A DNA stretch of 64,000 nucleotides from contig NZ_PDJK01000002.1 in assembly GCF_002564045.1 (NCBI RefSeq), positions 3,534,001 to 3,598,000 of the forward strand, written 5' to 3'. Both the position numbers and the translations under genes were made by a program. Source of the stretch: Amycolatopsis sulphurea (GTDB lineage Bacteria; Actinomycetota; Actinomycetes; Mycobacteriales; Pseudonocardiaceae). This document shows positions 46,801 to 53,810 of this stretch, piece by piece; the first letter of the stretch is position 1, and each line of letters opens with the position of its first letter. A model generated the notes under the pieces. The model was not told the origin of the DNA, ran no database searches, and saw only the letters and a list, made by a program, of their open reading frames with translations.

Positions 46801-48054
46801 GCGCTCGGGGCGACGAATGATCTGACGCTGTTCGGTTTGCTCAGCGCAGTCGGCATGCTGCCCGGTGTGCTGGTGACGCCGATTGCGGGCGCCGTGGCCG
46901 ACCGCGTCGACCGGCGACTGGTGATGATCACGTCCAACGCCGTGTCGATGGTCGCCACCGTAGGACTGGCGTTGCTCGTCACCGTCGGCGGCGGGCTGCG
47001 GATCCCGTTCGCCGTGGTCGCGCTCTGCCTGACCTCCGTGGCGGGAGCGTTCCAACGGCCCGCCTACCTCGCCGCCGTCCCCCAGCTCGTCCCCAAGCGT
47101 TACTTGGGGCACGCCGCGGGCGTCGGCCAGATCGCGGTGAACATCAGCCAGGTCGCGGGGCCGCTACTCGGAATCGGGCTCCTCGTCGCGCTCGGGATCG
47201 GCGGAGTCCTGCTGCTGGAGGCGGCGGGCTTCGCGATCGGACTGCTGACGCTGCTGCTGGTGCGCATTCCCGATCGGGCGTTCAAACGCCGCGAGGAGAG
47301 CCTCTGGGCCGAGATCGCCCACGGCTGGCGGTACGTCATCCGCCGGGCGCCGCTTCGCGCCGGACTGTGGTTCATGGTGGTCGACGTGGCCATCTACACG
47401 GTCGGCTTCACGGTGGTGACACCGCTGATCCTCGCCCGGCACTCACCGGTCGTGCTCGGCGTGGTGCTCGCCGTCGGCGGGGTCGGCGGTGTGCTCGGCG
47501 CGGTCGTGATGGGCCTGTGGGGCGGCACCCGGCGGCGCACGGAGGGCATGCTCGTCGCGGGCGGGGCCGGCGGGCTCGGGTTGCTGATCGTCGGGATCAC
47601 CGGCGACCCGGTGCTCGCCGCGGCAGGCATGTTCGTCCTGTTGTTCACCGAGTCGATCATCGACGGCAGCTGGATCGCGGTGCTCGGCACCAAGGTCGAC
47701 CCGCAGCTGCTCGGCCGGGTCATGGCGATCTTCACGGCCCTGCCGTTGATCACCATCCCCCTCGGGTTCCTGATCGTCCTGCCCGTGGCCGACGTCGCCG
47801 TGGTCCCGGCGCTGGCAGATCCGGCGTCGAGTCCGTGGCTGCCGGTCGCACTGTTCGGCGACGGTCCCGCGCGTGGCCTCGCGTTGCTGGTCGTGCTGAG
47901 CGGGCTGGGACTGACCGCATGGGCGGGGCGGGGCTGGCTGCAGCGTTCGTTGCGCCACGCCGAGGACGACCTCCCCGACGCCGTCCCCGGCCCGGAGATC
48001 CACGACCGCGACACCGTGGCGCAGCGGGCCGACGCCCAGCTGCGCCGCCACTGA
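40882..48054 (+). CDS. Dimodular NRPS (A-T-C-A-T-TE) fused to an MFS exporter
   Basis: 2390 residues; ATG preceded by GAAGGG. A1: residues 10-510, with A3 YTSGSAGQPKG (177) and A5 NCYGPTE (320). T1: Ser581 in AAGADSLAAVRI. C: HHIVFDG at 741-747. A2: about 1050-1555, with YTSGSTGAPK (1212) and a drifted A5, NSYGVAEAT. T2: Ser1601 in LGGDSFATVRM. TE: about 1640-1930, starting FPYAGGTSMTFGPLAEALP; the nucleophile box is GQCVG, so Cys1754 replaces the usual Ser, with Asp in GQRDRV and His in ERGGHFF. From Met1940 on, about 12 membrane spans form an EntS-like MFS exporter (AGAVADRVDRRLVMI). By-eye specificity residues are D223, A224, E227 for A1 and D1258, L1259, G1262 for A2; substrates are not assigned. 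It assembles and may export a dipeptide. Confidence 0.93.
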   Translation: MTVHPTDVIDLITAQVERSPDAAAVVEGTRELTYAELVAEVELVAADLVARGVRPRDLVALVLPRGIRAVVAILAVLRTGAGYVPVEVNGPAARIHAVLGEVNARVAIVDAGSRDLLDGAVGTLDLDGPLAGVGGSAGPVPGIGDANRAEAGGATVLAERPAPPATVDPDAPAYVIYTSGSAGQPKGVVVPRRAVAFFCAAARGPYTTTAGDRVLQFASLGFDASVEEILLPLSVGATVVIRDEEMLSRPDLFLRRCGEWGTTVLTPPPAYWREILGVLERGEATLPPSVRQIVLGGEAVYADAVRRWRRTVGPHVRLINCYGPTETTVVALVADLTHYDGDDPVPIGEPLPGVLTEIRPVPGESGDRPECATGELWIGGPGVTDGYLGRPDLTEERFRTEPGPADEPVRWYRTGDVVSQGPDGSFAYLRRLDRQVQVRGVRVEISEVEAALRLVPGVADAVVDAVPDAGTVRLEAHLIADGDLAPNEPAVRADLTGRLPAAMVPARIRFHRRFPRTDHDKVDLVALRGTPDTTAPESTAPESAAPDDADPAAAMSALWSQVLDRPAIGPDDDLFAAGADSLAAVRILTRLRTEHGVELTLADLFAAGTPARTAELVAASARVVPAESPRTATGTFELGGLQPDYWLTDVIEPGLPRYLLGLRYHVDRSVEPTELTALLAALVRRHPVLGARFPERDGRPVMVVDGTGRIQIGGPEVDLREGPVARAVHDPATGVLTLFVHHIVFDGWSAGVVARDLGLLIDGATLEPPARGVTVPAYADSTARTSDRAYWRQRLDGVGPAVEVPADRPRPLEPTFAALRVERRLDATTVGRWDALGRDRRASLFAVVLTGVHALLSRWTGRTDPVVLAPVANRGGTGLEDEVGALLNTLPLRADTGGDPSFGELLDRVAADTVADLDHQRLPLPEILAVTERPVTPGAGNPFSSVLLTVLNTPHGYDGPVRYVGDVVPAAQTVDLAFALDTTSAGHVLTLTARSELFDRDRVEGILDQLTVLLDAAVAEPGTPLHRLPLLSPDARTRLLDAVNGRTSGRAPRFPLVQHYLQAVAAERPHAPALTVGDTTIDYAQLASRANRLAHHLHHRAGRPSGGRDTPIAIALPRGVDLFVAVWGVLTAGRAYVALDLDHPAGRLAKVLADSGADVLVTRADTAGPALATTGAAIETVLLDREAAAITAHPSDPPDVAVTPADPAYLVYTSGSTGAPKAVVVTHDSLTHAVEMWMQHYALVPDWTFAQVAPVSFDLFVGETVRAHTAGGRLVVVPKETALDPPVFAEFLRRERVACTELVPSMLNPLLAVCGPLPDLRLLIGGGEAWPVEDYQQAHALLDAGTRLVNSYGVAEATVDSLCFEGPLEAEATLVPIGRPFPHQRAYVLDAHDELVPPGVPGELHLGGAGVAAGYHRRPGLTRQRFGPDPFVPGGRRYRTGDRARVRTDGTVEYLGRLDDQVKVRGHRIELGEVEAALRALPDVAAAAATLQGADLVGYVVADDGSTTLPEPDLLAALQTRLPTGAVPARVVVLPRLPRTHSGKLDRAALPAPGSAGPATPAMAPATATEQRIAGVWAELLGIEVAVVTADSTFTGLGGDSFATVRMARAVSSSLRLVDVFRRPSLRQLARHVDNLETDHPAAPDRLPAAVPADGAERTVTDAADRLLQPIGTGRADPALGGATIVGFPYAGGTSMTFGPLAEALPAGWALLAVELPGHDQARDEPLAGLHEIAGRVVEELLAVEGPILLYGQCVGTALALEVARRVTGGPIDLIGVGLGAQFPIARLPGRFFDRVRRLLPTDGLVGNRAYLDYLRARGGFADVEEGQDADFVLRNVRHDSREAEEYFTAETGDVAAPALAVPVLSVVGQRDRVTELYDERHREWAAYSSHVELAVIERGGHFFVKHQAAELADVLVDAANRWRESPSDPGLADPAPANMDVRPGLRRFAVVAAGQTVSAVGSGIASLVIAVWALGATNDLTLFGLLSAVGMLPGVLVTPIAGAVADRVDRRLVMITSNAVSMVATVGLALLVTVGGGLRIPFAVVALCLTSVAGAFQRPAYLAAVPQLVPKRYLGHAAGVGQIAVNISQVAGPLLGIGLLVALGIGGVLLLEAAGFAIGLLTLLLVRIPDRAFKRREESLWAEIAHGWRYVIRRAPLRAGLWFMVVDVAIYTVGFTVVTPLILARHSPVVLGVVLAVGGVGGVLGAVVMGLWGGTRRRTEGMLVAGGAGGLGLLIVGITGDPVLAAAGMFVLLFTESIIDGSWIAVLGTKVDPQLLGRVMAIFTALPLITIPLGFLIVLPVADVAVVPALADPASSPWLPVALFGDGPARGLALLVVLSGLGLTAWAGRGWLQRSLRHAEDDLPDAVPGPEIHDRDTVAQRADAQLRRH

Positions 48055-48079
48055 GACGACGAAAGCGAGGTCTGGGCAG

Positions 48080-49228
48080 TTGCCGGAACCGACTACGGAC
48101 AGCAGCAGCTACCGACAGGGGGGCGGCGGTGCGACACCGCCCGTTGACGGTGGGGCCGCCCTGCTCGACTGGAACGAGAGCCCACTCGGACCATCCCCGG
48201 TCGCGGTGGCCCGCGTCTGCGCGCACGCGCGGCAGCTGCACCGCTATCCGCGCGGCCTCGTCGAGGCGGTGACCGGCCGGGTCGCCGCCGACCTCGGGGT
48301 GGCTCCGGAGTGTGTCCTGCTCACCAACGGGGTCGACGAGGCCGCCGATCTCCTGATGGTGGGGGCGAGCGAGGCCTGGTCGGTGTTGCCGGGGTTCTTC
48401 GGTTATCCCGACCGGGCGCGGGCGCTGGGGGTCACACCCCGGACGATCACGCTCGACGCGGCGTGGGAGCCGCAGTGCGCACCTGAGGAGCTCACCGGTG
48501 CCGGACCTGTCTTCCTCGCTCAACCGCACAACCCGACGGGGAGCTTCTTCGACCCGGCCTGGGTCACGGAGGTGATCCGCCGGGCCGCGCTGGTGTGCCT
48601 CGACGCGACCTATGCCGAGTTCGCCGAGTCGTTCCCCGTCGACCCGGCCGCGGCCGGGCGGTCCATCGCCGAAGCGGTGCTGGCACCCGGTATCGACCGG
48701 ACGGTCGTCGCCGAGGCGATGGCGGAGGGGCGGCTGGCCGTGTTCCACAGCTTCTCCAAGAGCCATGGCCTGGCTGGGCTGCGGGTCGGAGCGCTCGTCG
48801 CCGCGCCCGAGTTGACGACGCGGCTGCGGGACCGGCAGCGGGCCTACACAGTCGACACGGTGGCTCTGCACGCACTCGACGGCTCGCTCGCCGACCTCGC
48901 GCACCGGCGGGCGCTACGTGCCCACATCCGCACGATGCGGCCCCGCTTCGCGGCCGTCCTGCGCGATTGCCCGCTGCTGTCCGACGTCCGGACCACCGAC
49001 GCGAACTACGTGCTGGCTCGCGGCGCCGATACCGCGGCCACCCGCGCTTTGGTCGCCCGCCTGGCCGCACGCGGGGTCTGGATCAGCGACGGCGACGTAC
49101 TCGGGCTGCCGGGCTGGCTGCGGGTCAGCCTCGGCGACGAGGAGGCACTGGCCCAATTCCGCTCCGCGCTCGACGCCGAGAGCGCCGAGCCGACGACGCT
49201 CACCGAACCTGGAGGAAGTATCCGATGA
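48080..49228 (+). CDS. HisC-like PLP aminotransferase
   Basis: 382 residues from a TTG with GCGAGGT eight bases upstream, 25 bp after the NRPS stop. Fold-type I class I/II aminotransferase of the histidinol-phosphate type: LDWNESPLGPSP at the start, LAQPHNPTGSFFDPAW near residue 150, LDATYAEF with the ring Asp, SFSKSHGLAGLRVGAL with the PLP Lys near residue 229, and WLRVSLGDEEAL with the carboxylate-binding Arg near the end. In this operon it is followed, with a 4-base overlap, by a 2-ketoarginine methyltransferase-like gene. The likely role is interconversion of arginine or a homologue with its 2-oxo acid before and after beta-methylation. Confidence 0.85.
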   Translation: MPEPTTDSSSYRQGGGGATPPVDGGAALLDWNESPLGPSPVAVARVCAHARQLHRYPRGLVEAVTGRVAADLGVAPECVLLTNGVDEAADLLMVGASEAWSVLPGFFGYPDRARALGVTPRTITLDAAWEPQCAPEELTGAGPVFLAQPHNPTGSFFDPAWVTEVIRRAALVCLDATYAEFAESFPVDPAAAGRSIAEAVLAPGIDRTVVAEAMAEGRLAVFHSFSKSHGLAGLRVGALVAAPELTTRLRDRQRAYTVDTVALHALDGSLADLAHRRALRAHIRTMRPRFAAVLRDCPLLSDVRTTDANYVLARGADTAATRALVARLAARGVWISDGDVLGLPGWLRVSLGDEEALAQFRSALDAESAEPTTLTEPGGSIR

Positions 49229-50340
49229 CGATGATCGGTGACCGATCCCGCGACGGCGGCCGGACCGAGGACCGCCTCGTCGCGGCCATCGAACCGCTGC
49301 GCCACCTGGCACTGGCCCACGCCGTGTACGCCCTGCTCGACACTGGTCTGGCCGACACACTGGCCGACGCACCGGGCTTGAGTCTCGACGATCTCGCCGC
49401 CCGGCACTCGTTCGCTCCCGATCGGCTGCTGGGCTACCTGCACTACCTGCGCAACGAAGGCTATGTCGTCGAGCAGGACGGTGGCTGGTCGCTCGGGGCG
49501 CCGGGCGCGGAGGCCGCCGTGTTCCGGCCCTGGTACCAGCTGCTTGTCGGCGGCTACGCGCAGACTTTCGCTGCGCTCGGGCCTACTCTCGCCGCCGATG
49601 CCGGCTGGGCCGGTCGCAACGGGGGCGAGGTGGGGGCCGGTGCCTGCGGGATGAGCATGTTCGACGCGGTCCCGCTGGCCGACCGGATTCTGGAGACGGT
49701 CACCGGGCCGGCGCGAGACACGCCCGTCACCGTGATCGACTGTGGCTGCGGCGACGGCCGGTTCCTCGCCGAGCTGGCCCGCCGCCGTCCCGGTCTGCGC
49801 GGCGTAGGTCTCGAGCCCGACCCCGCCGGCGTGGCGCTCGCCCGTGCCACCGCCGCCCAGCCGGATGTCCGCGATCGGATGCGGATCCAGCAGGGCGGTG
49901 CCCTCGACGCGCCGTCGGTCGAGCCCCCACCCGAGGGTCCGGTGGTGTATCTGGCCGCATTCGTGCTGCAAGAGGTGCTGGAGCAGGACGGCGAGGACGC
50001 CGTCGTCGAGCTGCTGGCCACCGTGACCGCGGACCGTGACGACGTGTGGTGGCTCGTCCTCGAAGTCGACCACCAGCCCGACGATCCACGGCTGCGTGAG
50101 GGCCTGGGCCGGGCGTTCTACAACCCGTACTACCTCATCCATGCCATCACCGAGCAGCGGCTGATGGATGTCGCGGCCTGGTCGGCGCTGTTCGACCGCG
50201 CCGGACTGGAGTGCGTGGTCGATGCCGATCCCGATCCCGACATCGACTCGACCGGCCTCCTGCCGGGAATGCTGCTGCGCCGCGCCCGCTCAGCCGCGTC
50301 GACGCAGTCGCCTACGGCCGACGGGAGCCGGCAGGCATGA
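49225..50340 (+). CDS. 2-ketoarginine methyltransferase-like enzyme (MrsA/ArgM type)
   Basis: 371 residues, ATG with a strong GGAGGAAG site, overlapping the aminotransferase stop. An N-terminal helical domain (VAAIEPLRHLALAHAVYALL, RLLGYLHYLRNEGYVVE) precedes a class I SAM domain (VIDCGCGDGRFLAELARRRP, VGLEPDPAGVALA). FRPWYQLLVGGYAQTF, GACGMSMFDAVPL, AFYNPYYLIHAITEQRL and the end DSTGLLPGMLLRR match, from memory, 2-ketoarginine methyltransferases, which C-methylate 5-guanidino-2-oxopentanoate at C3. With an aminotransferase this gives 3-methylarginine, as in Pseudomonas syringae MrsA/MrsB and arginomycin ArgM/ArgN. The exact substrate here is inferred. Confidence 0.75.
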   Translation: MTMIGDRSRDGGRTEDRLVAAIEPLRHLALAHAVYALLDTGLADTLADAPGLSLDDLAARHSFAPDRLLGYLHYLRNEGYVVEQDGGWSLGAPGAEAAVFRPWYQLLVGGYAQTFAALGPTLAADAGWAGRNGGEVGAGACGMSMFDAVPLADRILETVTGPARDTPVTVIDCGCGDGRFLAELARRRPGLRGVGLEPDPAGVALARATAAQPDVRDRMRIQQGGALDAPSVEPPPEGPVVYLAAFVLQEVLEQDGEDAVVELLATVTADRDDVWWLVLEVDHQPDDPRLREGLGRAFYNPYYLIHAITEQRLMDVAAWSALFDRAGLECVVDADPDPDIDSTGLLPGMLLRRARSAASTQSPTADGSRQA

Positions 50341-51188
50341 CCGACCAGGCCGAGGAGTCGATCGCCAACCGGGCCGTGCATCACGGCCCCGTCGCACTGA
50401 CCTCCTCGATCCGCTCGACGGACTTTCTGCGCAACCTCGAACCGTGGCGTCGGAGCAAGGAGATCGACCAAATCCTGCACGAGGGAGCGGTCGACCTGAA
50501 CGCCCTGCACGCCGCCGCCGAGCGCCGGCCGCCGCAGCGCGACTCGTCCTTCGACCAGTACCGCACCGACGACTGGACGAGCGCGCAGGAGAACCTCGAC
50601 GAGGACGAGCTGATCATCGCGGGGCAAGAGGTGATGCAGGCGTGGGAACGCCCGCTGATGCACCGGATGGCCGCCATCGCCACTCGCACGCACGGCGATG
50701 TACTCGAGCTGGGCTTCGGGATGGGCATCTCGGCCACCGCCATCCTTGCCGAGGGTGTACGCAGCTACACGGTCATCGAAGCGAACAGCCACGTCGCCGA
50801 AAGAGCCCGCGCCTGGGCCGCCGAGCGCCCGGACCAGACGATCACGATCGTCGAGGGACGCTGGCAGGACCGCATCGATGAGCTCGGGCAGTTCGACGGC
50901 ATCTTCTTCGACACATACCCGACCTCCGAGGAGGAGGCGCTCGCGCACAACGTCGAAGACACGTTCTACGCCGAGCACTTTCTGCCCGCCGGCGCGCGCC
51001 ACCTCCGCCCAGGCGGGGTGCTCACCTACTACACCAACGAGATCGACTCGTTGAGCCGCGAGCACCAGCGCATCGTGCTGCGCCACTTCACCAGCGTGGA
51101 GATCGGCGTCGTCGAGGGGCTCCTCCCGCCCGAGGACTGCACGTATTGGTGGGCGACCTCGATGGCGGTGGTCGCACTCGTCCGCTGA
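50337..51188 (+). CDS. GAMT-like guanidino N-methyltransferase
   Basis: 283 residues, ATG overlapping the preceding stop (ATGA). The C-terminal 200 residues match guanidinoacetate N-methyltransferase closely: QAWERPLMHRMAAIA, GDVLELGFGMGISATAI, VIEANSHVAERARAWA, IVEGRWQD, FDGIFFDTYPTSEEE with Asp192 at the catalytic-base position, LRPGGVLTYYTNEIDSLS, and LLPPEDCTYWWATSMAVVAL. The first 80 residues, including RDSSFDQYRTDDWTSAQENL, are cluster-specific. GAMT methylates the guanidino nitrogen of guanidinoacetate to make creatine. Beside an AGAT-like gene it suggests an N-methylguanidino group in the product. The last gene of the NRPS operon. Confidence 0.85.
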   Translation: MTDQAEESIANRAVHHGPVALTSSIRSTDFLRNLEPWRRSKEIDQILHEGAVDLNALHAAAERRPPQRDSSFDQYRTDDWTSAQENLDEDELIIAGQEVMQAWERPLMHRMAAIATRTHGDVLELGFGMGISATAILAEGVRSYTVIEANSHVAERARAWAAERPDQTITIVEGRWQDRIDELGQFDGIFFDTYPTSEEEALAHNVEDTFYAEHFLPAGARHLRPGGVLTYYTNEIDSLSREHQRIVLRHFTSVEIGVVEGLLPPEDCTYWWATSMAVVALVR

Positions 51189-51344
51189 TCCCGACGCCGG
51201 ATCCGTCAGGCGGGTGATCTCCAGCCGACGCGGGCTCGACGAACGCCGTGCCTGGCGGATCGACGGGGACGGCCTATGCCGGATCTGCCTGGACCAACGA
51301 CGGGCGACCGCGTTCTCCAGCGGCAGTTCAAGAACCCCGCTCAG

Positions 51345-51595
51345 GCGGAGCCTGATGACCATGCGTTGGGGCGGGTTGACCAGGAAGCTGCATCTGGGGT
51401 GTGGGCAAGGGGCAGAAGCCGTTGTCGATCGTGCTGATCGCCGGGCAGCGCAGCGACAGCCCGCAATTCGTTCCCGTCCTGACCGGGATCCGGGTGCCCG
51501 TCTGGCGCTACAACAAACTCGCCGTCCGCTACGAAGCCGCCATCCACAGCGCAGCGAATGGCGCTGACCGACTTCAACACCACAGCCCCCTAGAC
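51345..51595 (+). pseudogene. Eroded IS5-type transposase at the cluster edge
   Basis: Two joined pieces of an IS5-family DDE transposase. The central part reads MRWGGLTRKLHLGC and, one frame on, GQKPLSIVLIAGQRSDSPQF then VPVLTGIRVP. This is followed directly by the C-terminal part RYNKLAVRYEAAIHSAA. The middle, with two catalytic acidic residues, is deleted and a frameshift is present. No terminal repeats found. It marks the boundary between the cluster and conserved chromosome. Confidence 0.7.
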
Positions 51596-52402
51596 CGTCT
51601 CCTCTACGTACGCGAGGTACCGCTTCGCCGACCGCTGTACGACCGCATGGCCGTCCGTACGCACGATGGCGTCCCACCACGCCCCGTAGATGGCGTCGAA
51701 TGGGTACGGCTCAAGCAACTCCGCGGCACGGCGTACGACGCTAGGTCGTTCCGGGATCAGATTCGGGTAGCTGTACATGAACCCCACGTGCGTACGGTCC
51801 GGGACCACTTGCACGATGTCGCCGGACAGCAGGGCGCCGCGGCTGTTCTCCCCACCGGGCCAGTGCAGGACGGTTCCGCCGGCGAAGTGCACGCCCAGGT
51901 TGATCAGCCGGAGCTCGTCGGTCACGTCGAAGGTCGTGCCGGACCACAGGCGGATCGCCGGGTCCGGGCGGCCGATCCACTGGCGATCGGCCTCGTGCAG
52001 GTGGATCGGCACGTCGAAGGCGTGTGCCCAGTCGACCATGGTCGTGTAGTAGTGCGGGTGGCTGATCGCGATCCCGGTGATCCCGCCCAGCTCGGTGATC
52101 CGGGTGATCAGCTCGTCGTCGAGGTAGGCCGCGCAGTCCCAGAGGAAGTTGCCGCTGCCGGTCCGCACCAGCAGGGCGCGCTGGCCGATGGCGAAGCCGG
52201 GCTCCGAACCGACGCCGAGGAGGCCCGGACCCTGCTCCTCGATGCGGGCCCGCCGGTCACCGCTCGCGCGCAGCGTCGCGAGGTCGGTCCACTGCTGGCC
52301 GCCCGGGAGTACGTACTGCCGCTCGTCCTCGCAGATCGGGCAGGTAGTGCGTGGCGCGGGGTACTGCATGCCGCACGCCAGGCAGACGGGTTCGGTGCTC
52401 AT
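51590..52402 (-). CDS. Metallo-beta-lactamase-fold protein with N-terminal zinc ribbon and degenerate metal site
   Basis: 270 residues, ATG after GGGAGGAAG. The first 25 residues hold CLACGMQYPAPRTTCPIC, a four-Cys zinc-ribbon pattern. Then comes an MBL fold: FLWDCAAYLDDELI, the metal box ISHPHYYTTMVDWAHAF, GTVLHWPGGENSRGALLSGD, and a late FDAIYGAWWDAIV. In active MBL enzymes the box reads HxHxDH; here it reads HPHYYT, so the Asp and third His are missing and catalysis may be altered or lost. It may not belong to the NRPS cluster: it faces the other way and lies between an IS remnant and greA. Confidence 0.8.
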   Translation of the reverse strand: MSTEPVCLACGMQYPAPRTTCPICEDERQYVLPGGQQWTDLATLRASGDRRARIEEQGPGLLGVGSEPGFAIGQRALLVRTGSGNFLWDCAAYLDDELITRITELGGITGIAISHPHYYTTMVDWAHAFDVPIHLHEADRQWIGRPDPAIRLWSGTTFDVTDELRLINLGVHFAGGTVLHWPGGENSRGALLSGDIVQVVPDRTHVGFMYSYPNLIPERPSVVRRAAELLEPYPFDAIYGAWWDAIVRTDGHAVVQRSAKRYLAYVEETV

Positions 52403-52451
52403 GGTCTTCCTCCCGGTCCTCGTCGGAGGAAACCACGCTAAACCGCGCGAA

Positions 52452-52478
52452 GCCCGGCCGGGGAGAACCCGGCCGGGC
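52452..52478 (-). terminator. Terminator hairpin after greA
   Basis: GCCCGGCCGGG, loop GAGAA, CCCGGCCGGGC: perfect 11-bp stem, 18 bp past the greA stop and before the MBL start. Confidence 0.75.
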
Positions 52479-52496
52479 GGCAGTATGCGGGGAAGG

Positions 52497-52988
52497 TCAG
52501 GCTTCGCTGTAGGGCACGGCCTTGACCAGGGTGACCTTCATGGTCTTGCCGTTGGGCAGCTCGTACTCGCGCGACTCGCCCTCCTTGGCGCCGAGCAGGG
52601 CCTTGCCCAGCGGCGACTCCGGGGAGTACACGTCGAGCGAACCCTCGGCGCCCTCTTCACGGGTGGCGAGCAGGAACTTCTCCTCCTCGTCGTCCCCGTC
52701 GTATTTGACGGTGAGTACCTTGCCCGGCCCGGCCGTGCCGTCGTCGTCGGCCGCCTCGCCGACCTTCGCGTTGCGCAGCAGCTCCTGCAGGTGCCGGATC
52801 CGCGCCTCGGCCTGGCCCTGCTCCTCGCGGGCCGCGTGGTAGCCGCCGTTTTCCTTGAGGTCGCCCTCTTCCCGGCTGTCGTTGATGCGTGCGGCGATGA
52901 CCGGACGATTCTCGATCATTTCGTCGAGCTCGTGCTTGAGCCGGTCGTAGGCATCCTGGGTCAGCCAGGTCACCTTGGTGTCGCTCAC
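52497..52988 (-). CDS. greA: Transcription elongation factor GreA
   Basis: 163 residues. The start is taken as the GTG giving [17 protein letters not shown], nine bases after GAGGAG; an ATG three codons upstream abuts that site too closely. The N-terminal coiled coil contains the acidic tip [20 protein letters not shown] with the conserved D and E that reach into the RNA polymerase secondary channel. The C-terminal FKBP-like domain ends [17 protein letters not shown]. It stimulates cleavage of backtracked transcripts. The order greA, DUF4307, divergent mca is conserved in actinobacteria. Confidence 0.96.
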   Translation of the reverse strand: MSDTKVTWLTQDAYDRLKHELDEMIENRPVIAARINDSREEGDLKENGGYHAAREEQGQAEARIRHLQELLRNAKVGEAADDDGTAGPGKVLTVKYDGDDEEEKFLLATREEGAEGSLDVYSPESPLGKALLGAKEGESREYELPNGKTMKVTLVKAVPYSEA

Positions 52989-53197
52989 GGTCACCATCTC
53001 CTCGTAGGGCTTGCCAGGCTTGGGTGTGCAAGCCGGCCACCGCGTGTGCCATCGGGACCCGCGCGGGTGGGGATAAAGGAAAAACACGGCCCGCGCCGGG
53101 CCGTGCTGGTGTACCAGCGTATCACGGCGTGACAGGCCGACGCCGGTCGATTCCCACGCAGCGCGGACGTTCACCGCGCATTTCACCCCGTTGGCCG

Positions 53198-53638
53198 CTA
53201 CGGGGTTGACAGATAACGTGGTATCGAATACGAGCAGCCGTACACGTCGGCGGTCACCGGCCGCCCGATGCTCTTCACCACCGTGCTCAGGCTGCTGTGC
53301 CCGGCCCCGGCGGGGACCAGAACCTCCTTGCGCCCGCTCTCGGCTCCGGAGCGGTCGCGGACCCGTACGACGCACACCCCGGGCTTGTCCGGGTCGTCGC
53401 GCGTGACGTTGATGGTGATCTGCATCGCGTCGCCGGGCCGCTCCTCGAAGGCGACCCGCTCCGCTTCGATCGGGGTCTGCCCCAGGTTGACGTAGGCGAT
53501 CCAGGCGATTCCGAAGCCGGTCAGCACGGCGATCGCGCCGAACAGCCAGGCCCACCTGCGCCGGGTCGGGCGTGGCCGGCGGGCCGTGCCGTACCGGTCC
53601 GCGAGCGGCGCCGGATCGGCGTCACTCGCGGTGGTCAC
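53198..53638 (-). CDS. DUF4307 single-span membrane protein
   Basis: 146 residues from a GTG. A basic N-terminus ([12 protein letters not shown]) leads into one membrane span ([20 protein letters not shown], about 33-52). The outer domain contains [20 protein letters not shown] and a Cys pair ([10 protein letters not shown] and VYGCSYSIP) likely to form a disulfide. Matches the DUF4307 family found next to greA and mca in actinobacteria. Function unknown. Confidence 0.85.
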   Translation of the reverse strand: MTTASDADPAPLADRYGTARRPRPTRRRWAWLFGAIAVLTGFGIAWIAYVNLGQTPIEAERVAFEERPGDAMQITINVTRDDPDKPGVCVVRVRDRSGAESGRKEVLVPAGAGHSSLSTVVKSIGRPVTADVYGCSYSIPRYLSTP

Positions 53639-53810
53639 GGCATCCCCGCTCTGCAAAACCCGGGCCTCCGGTCGGACTGGTCGTACCCCTGAGGACAATG
53701 GGCGGGGCCGGCGAAGCGGCACCACGTCCACGCATCGAGTATCCGCGACCCGCTCCGGCGGCGTGGAGCCGGGGGCGGCCAACCGCGGAAATGCCGGTCA
53801 GGACGGAATA

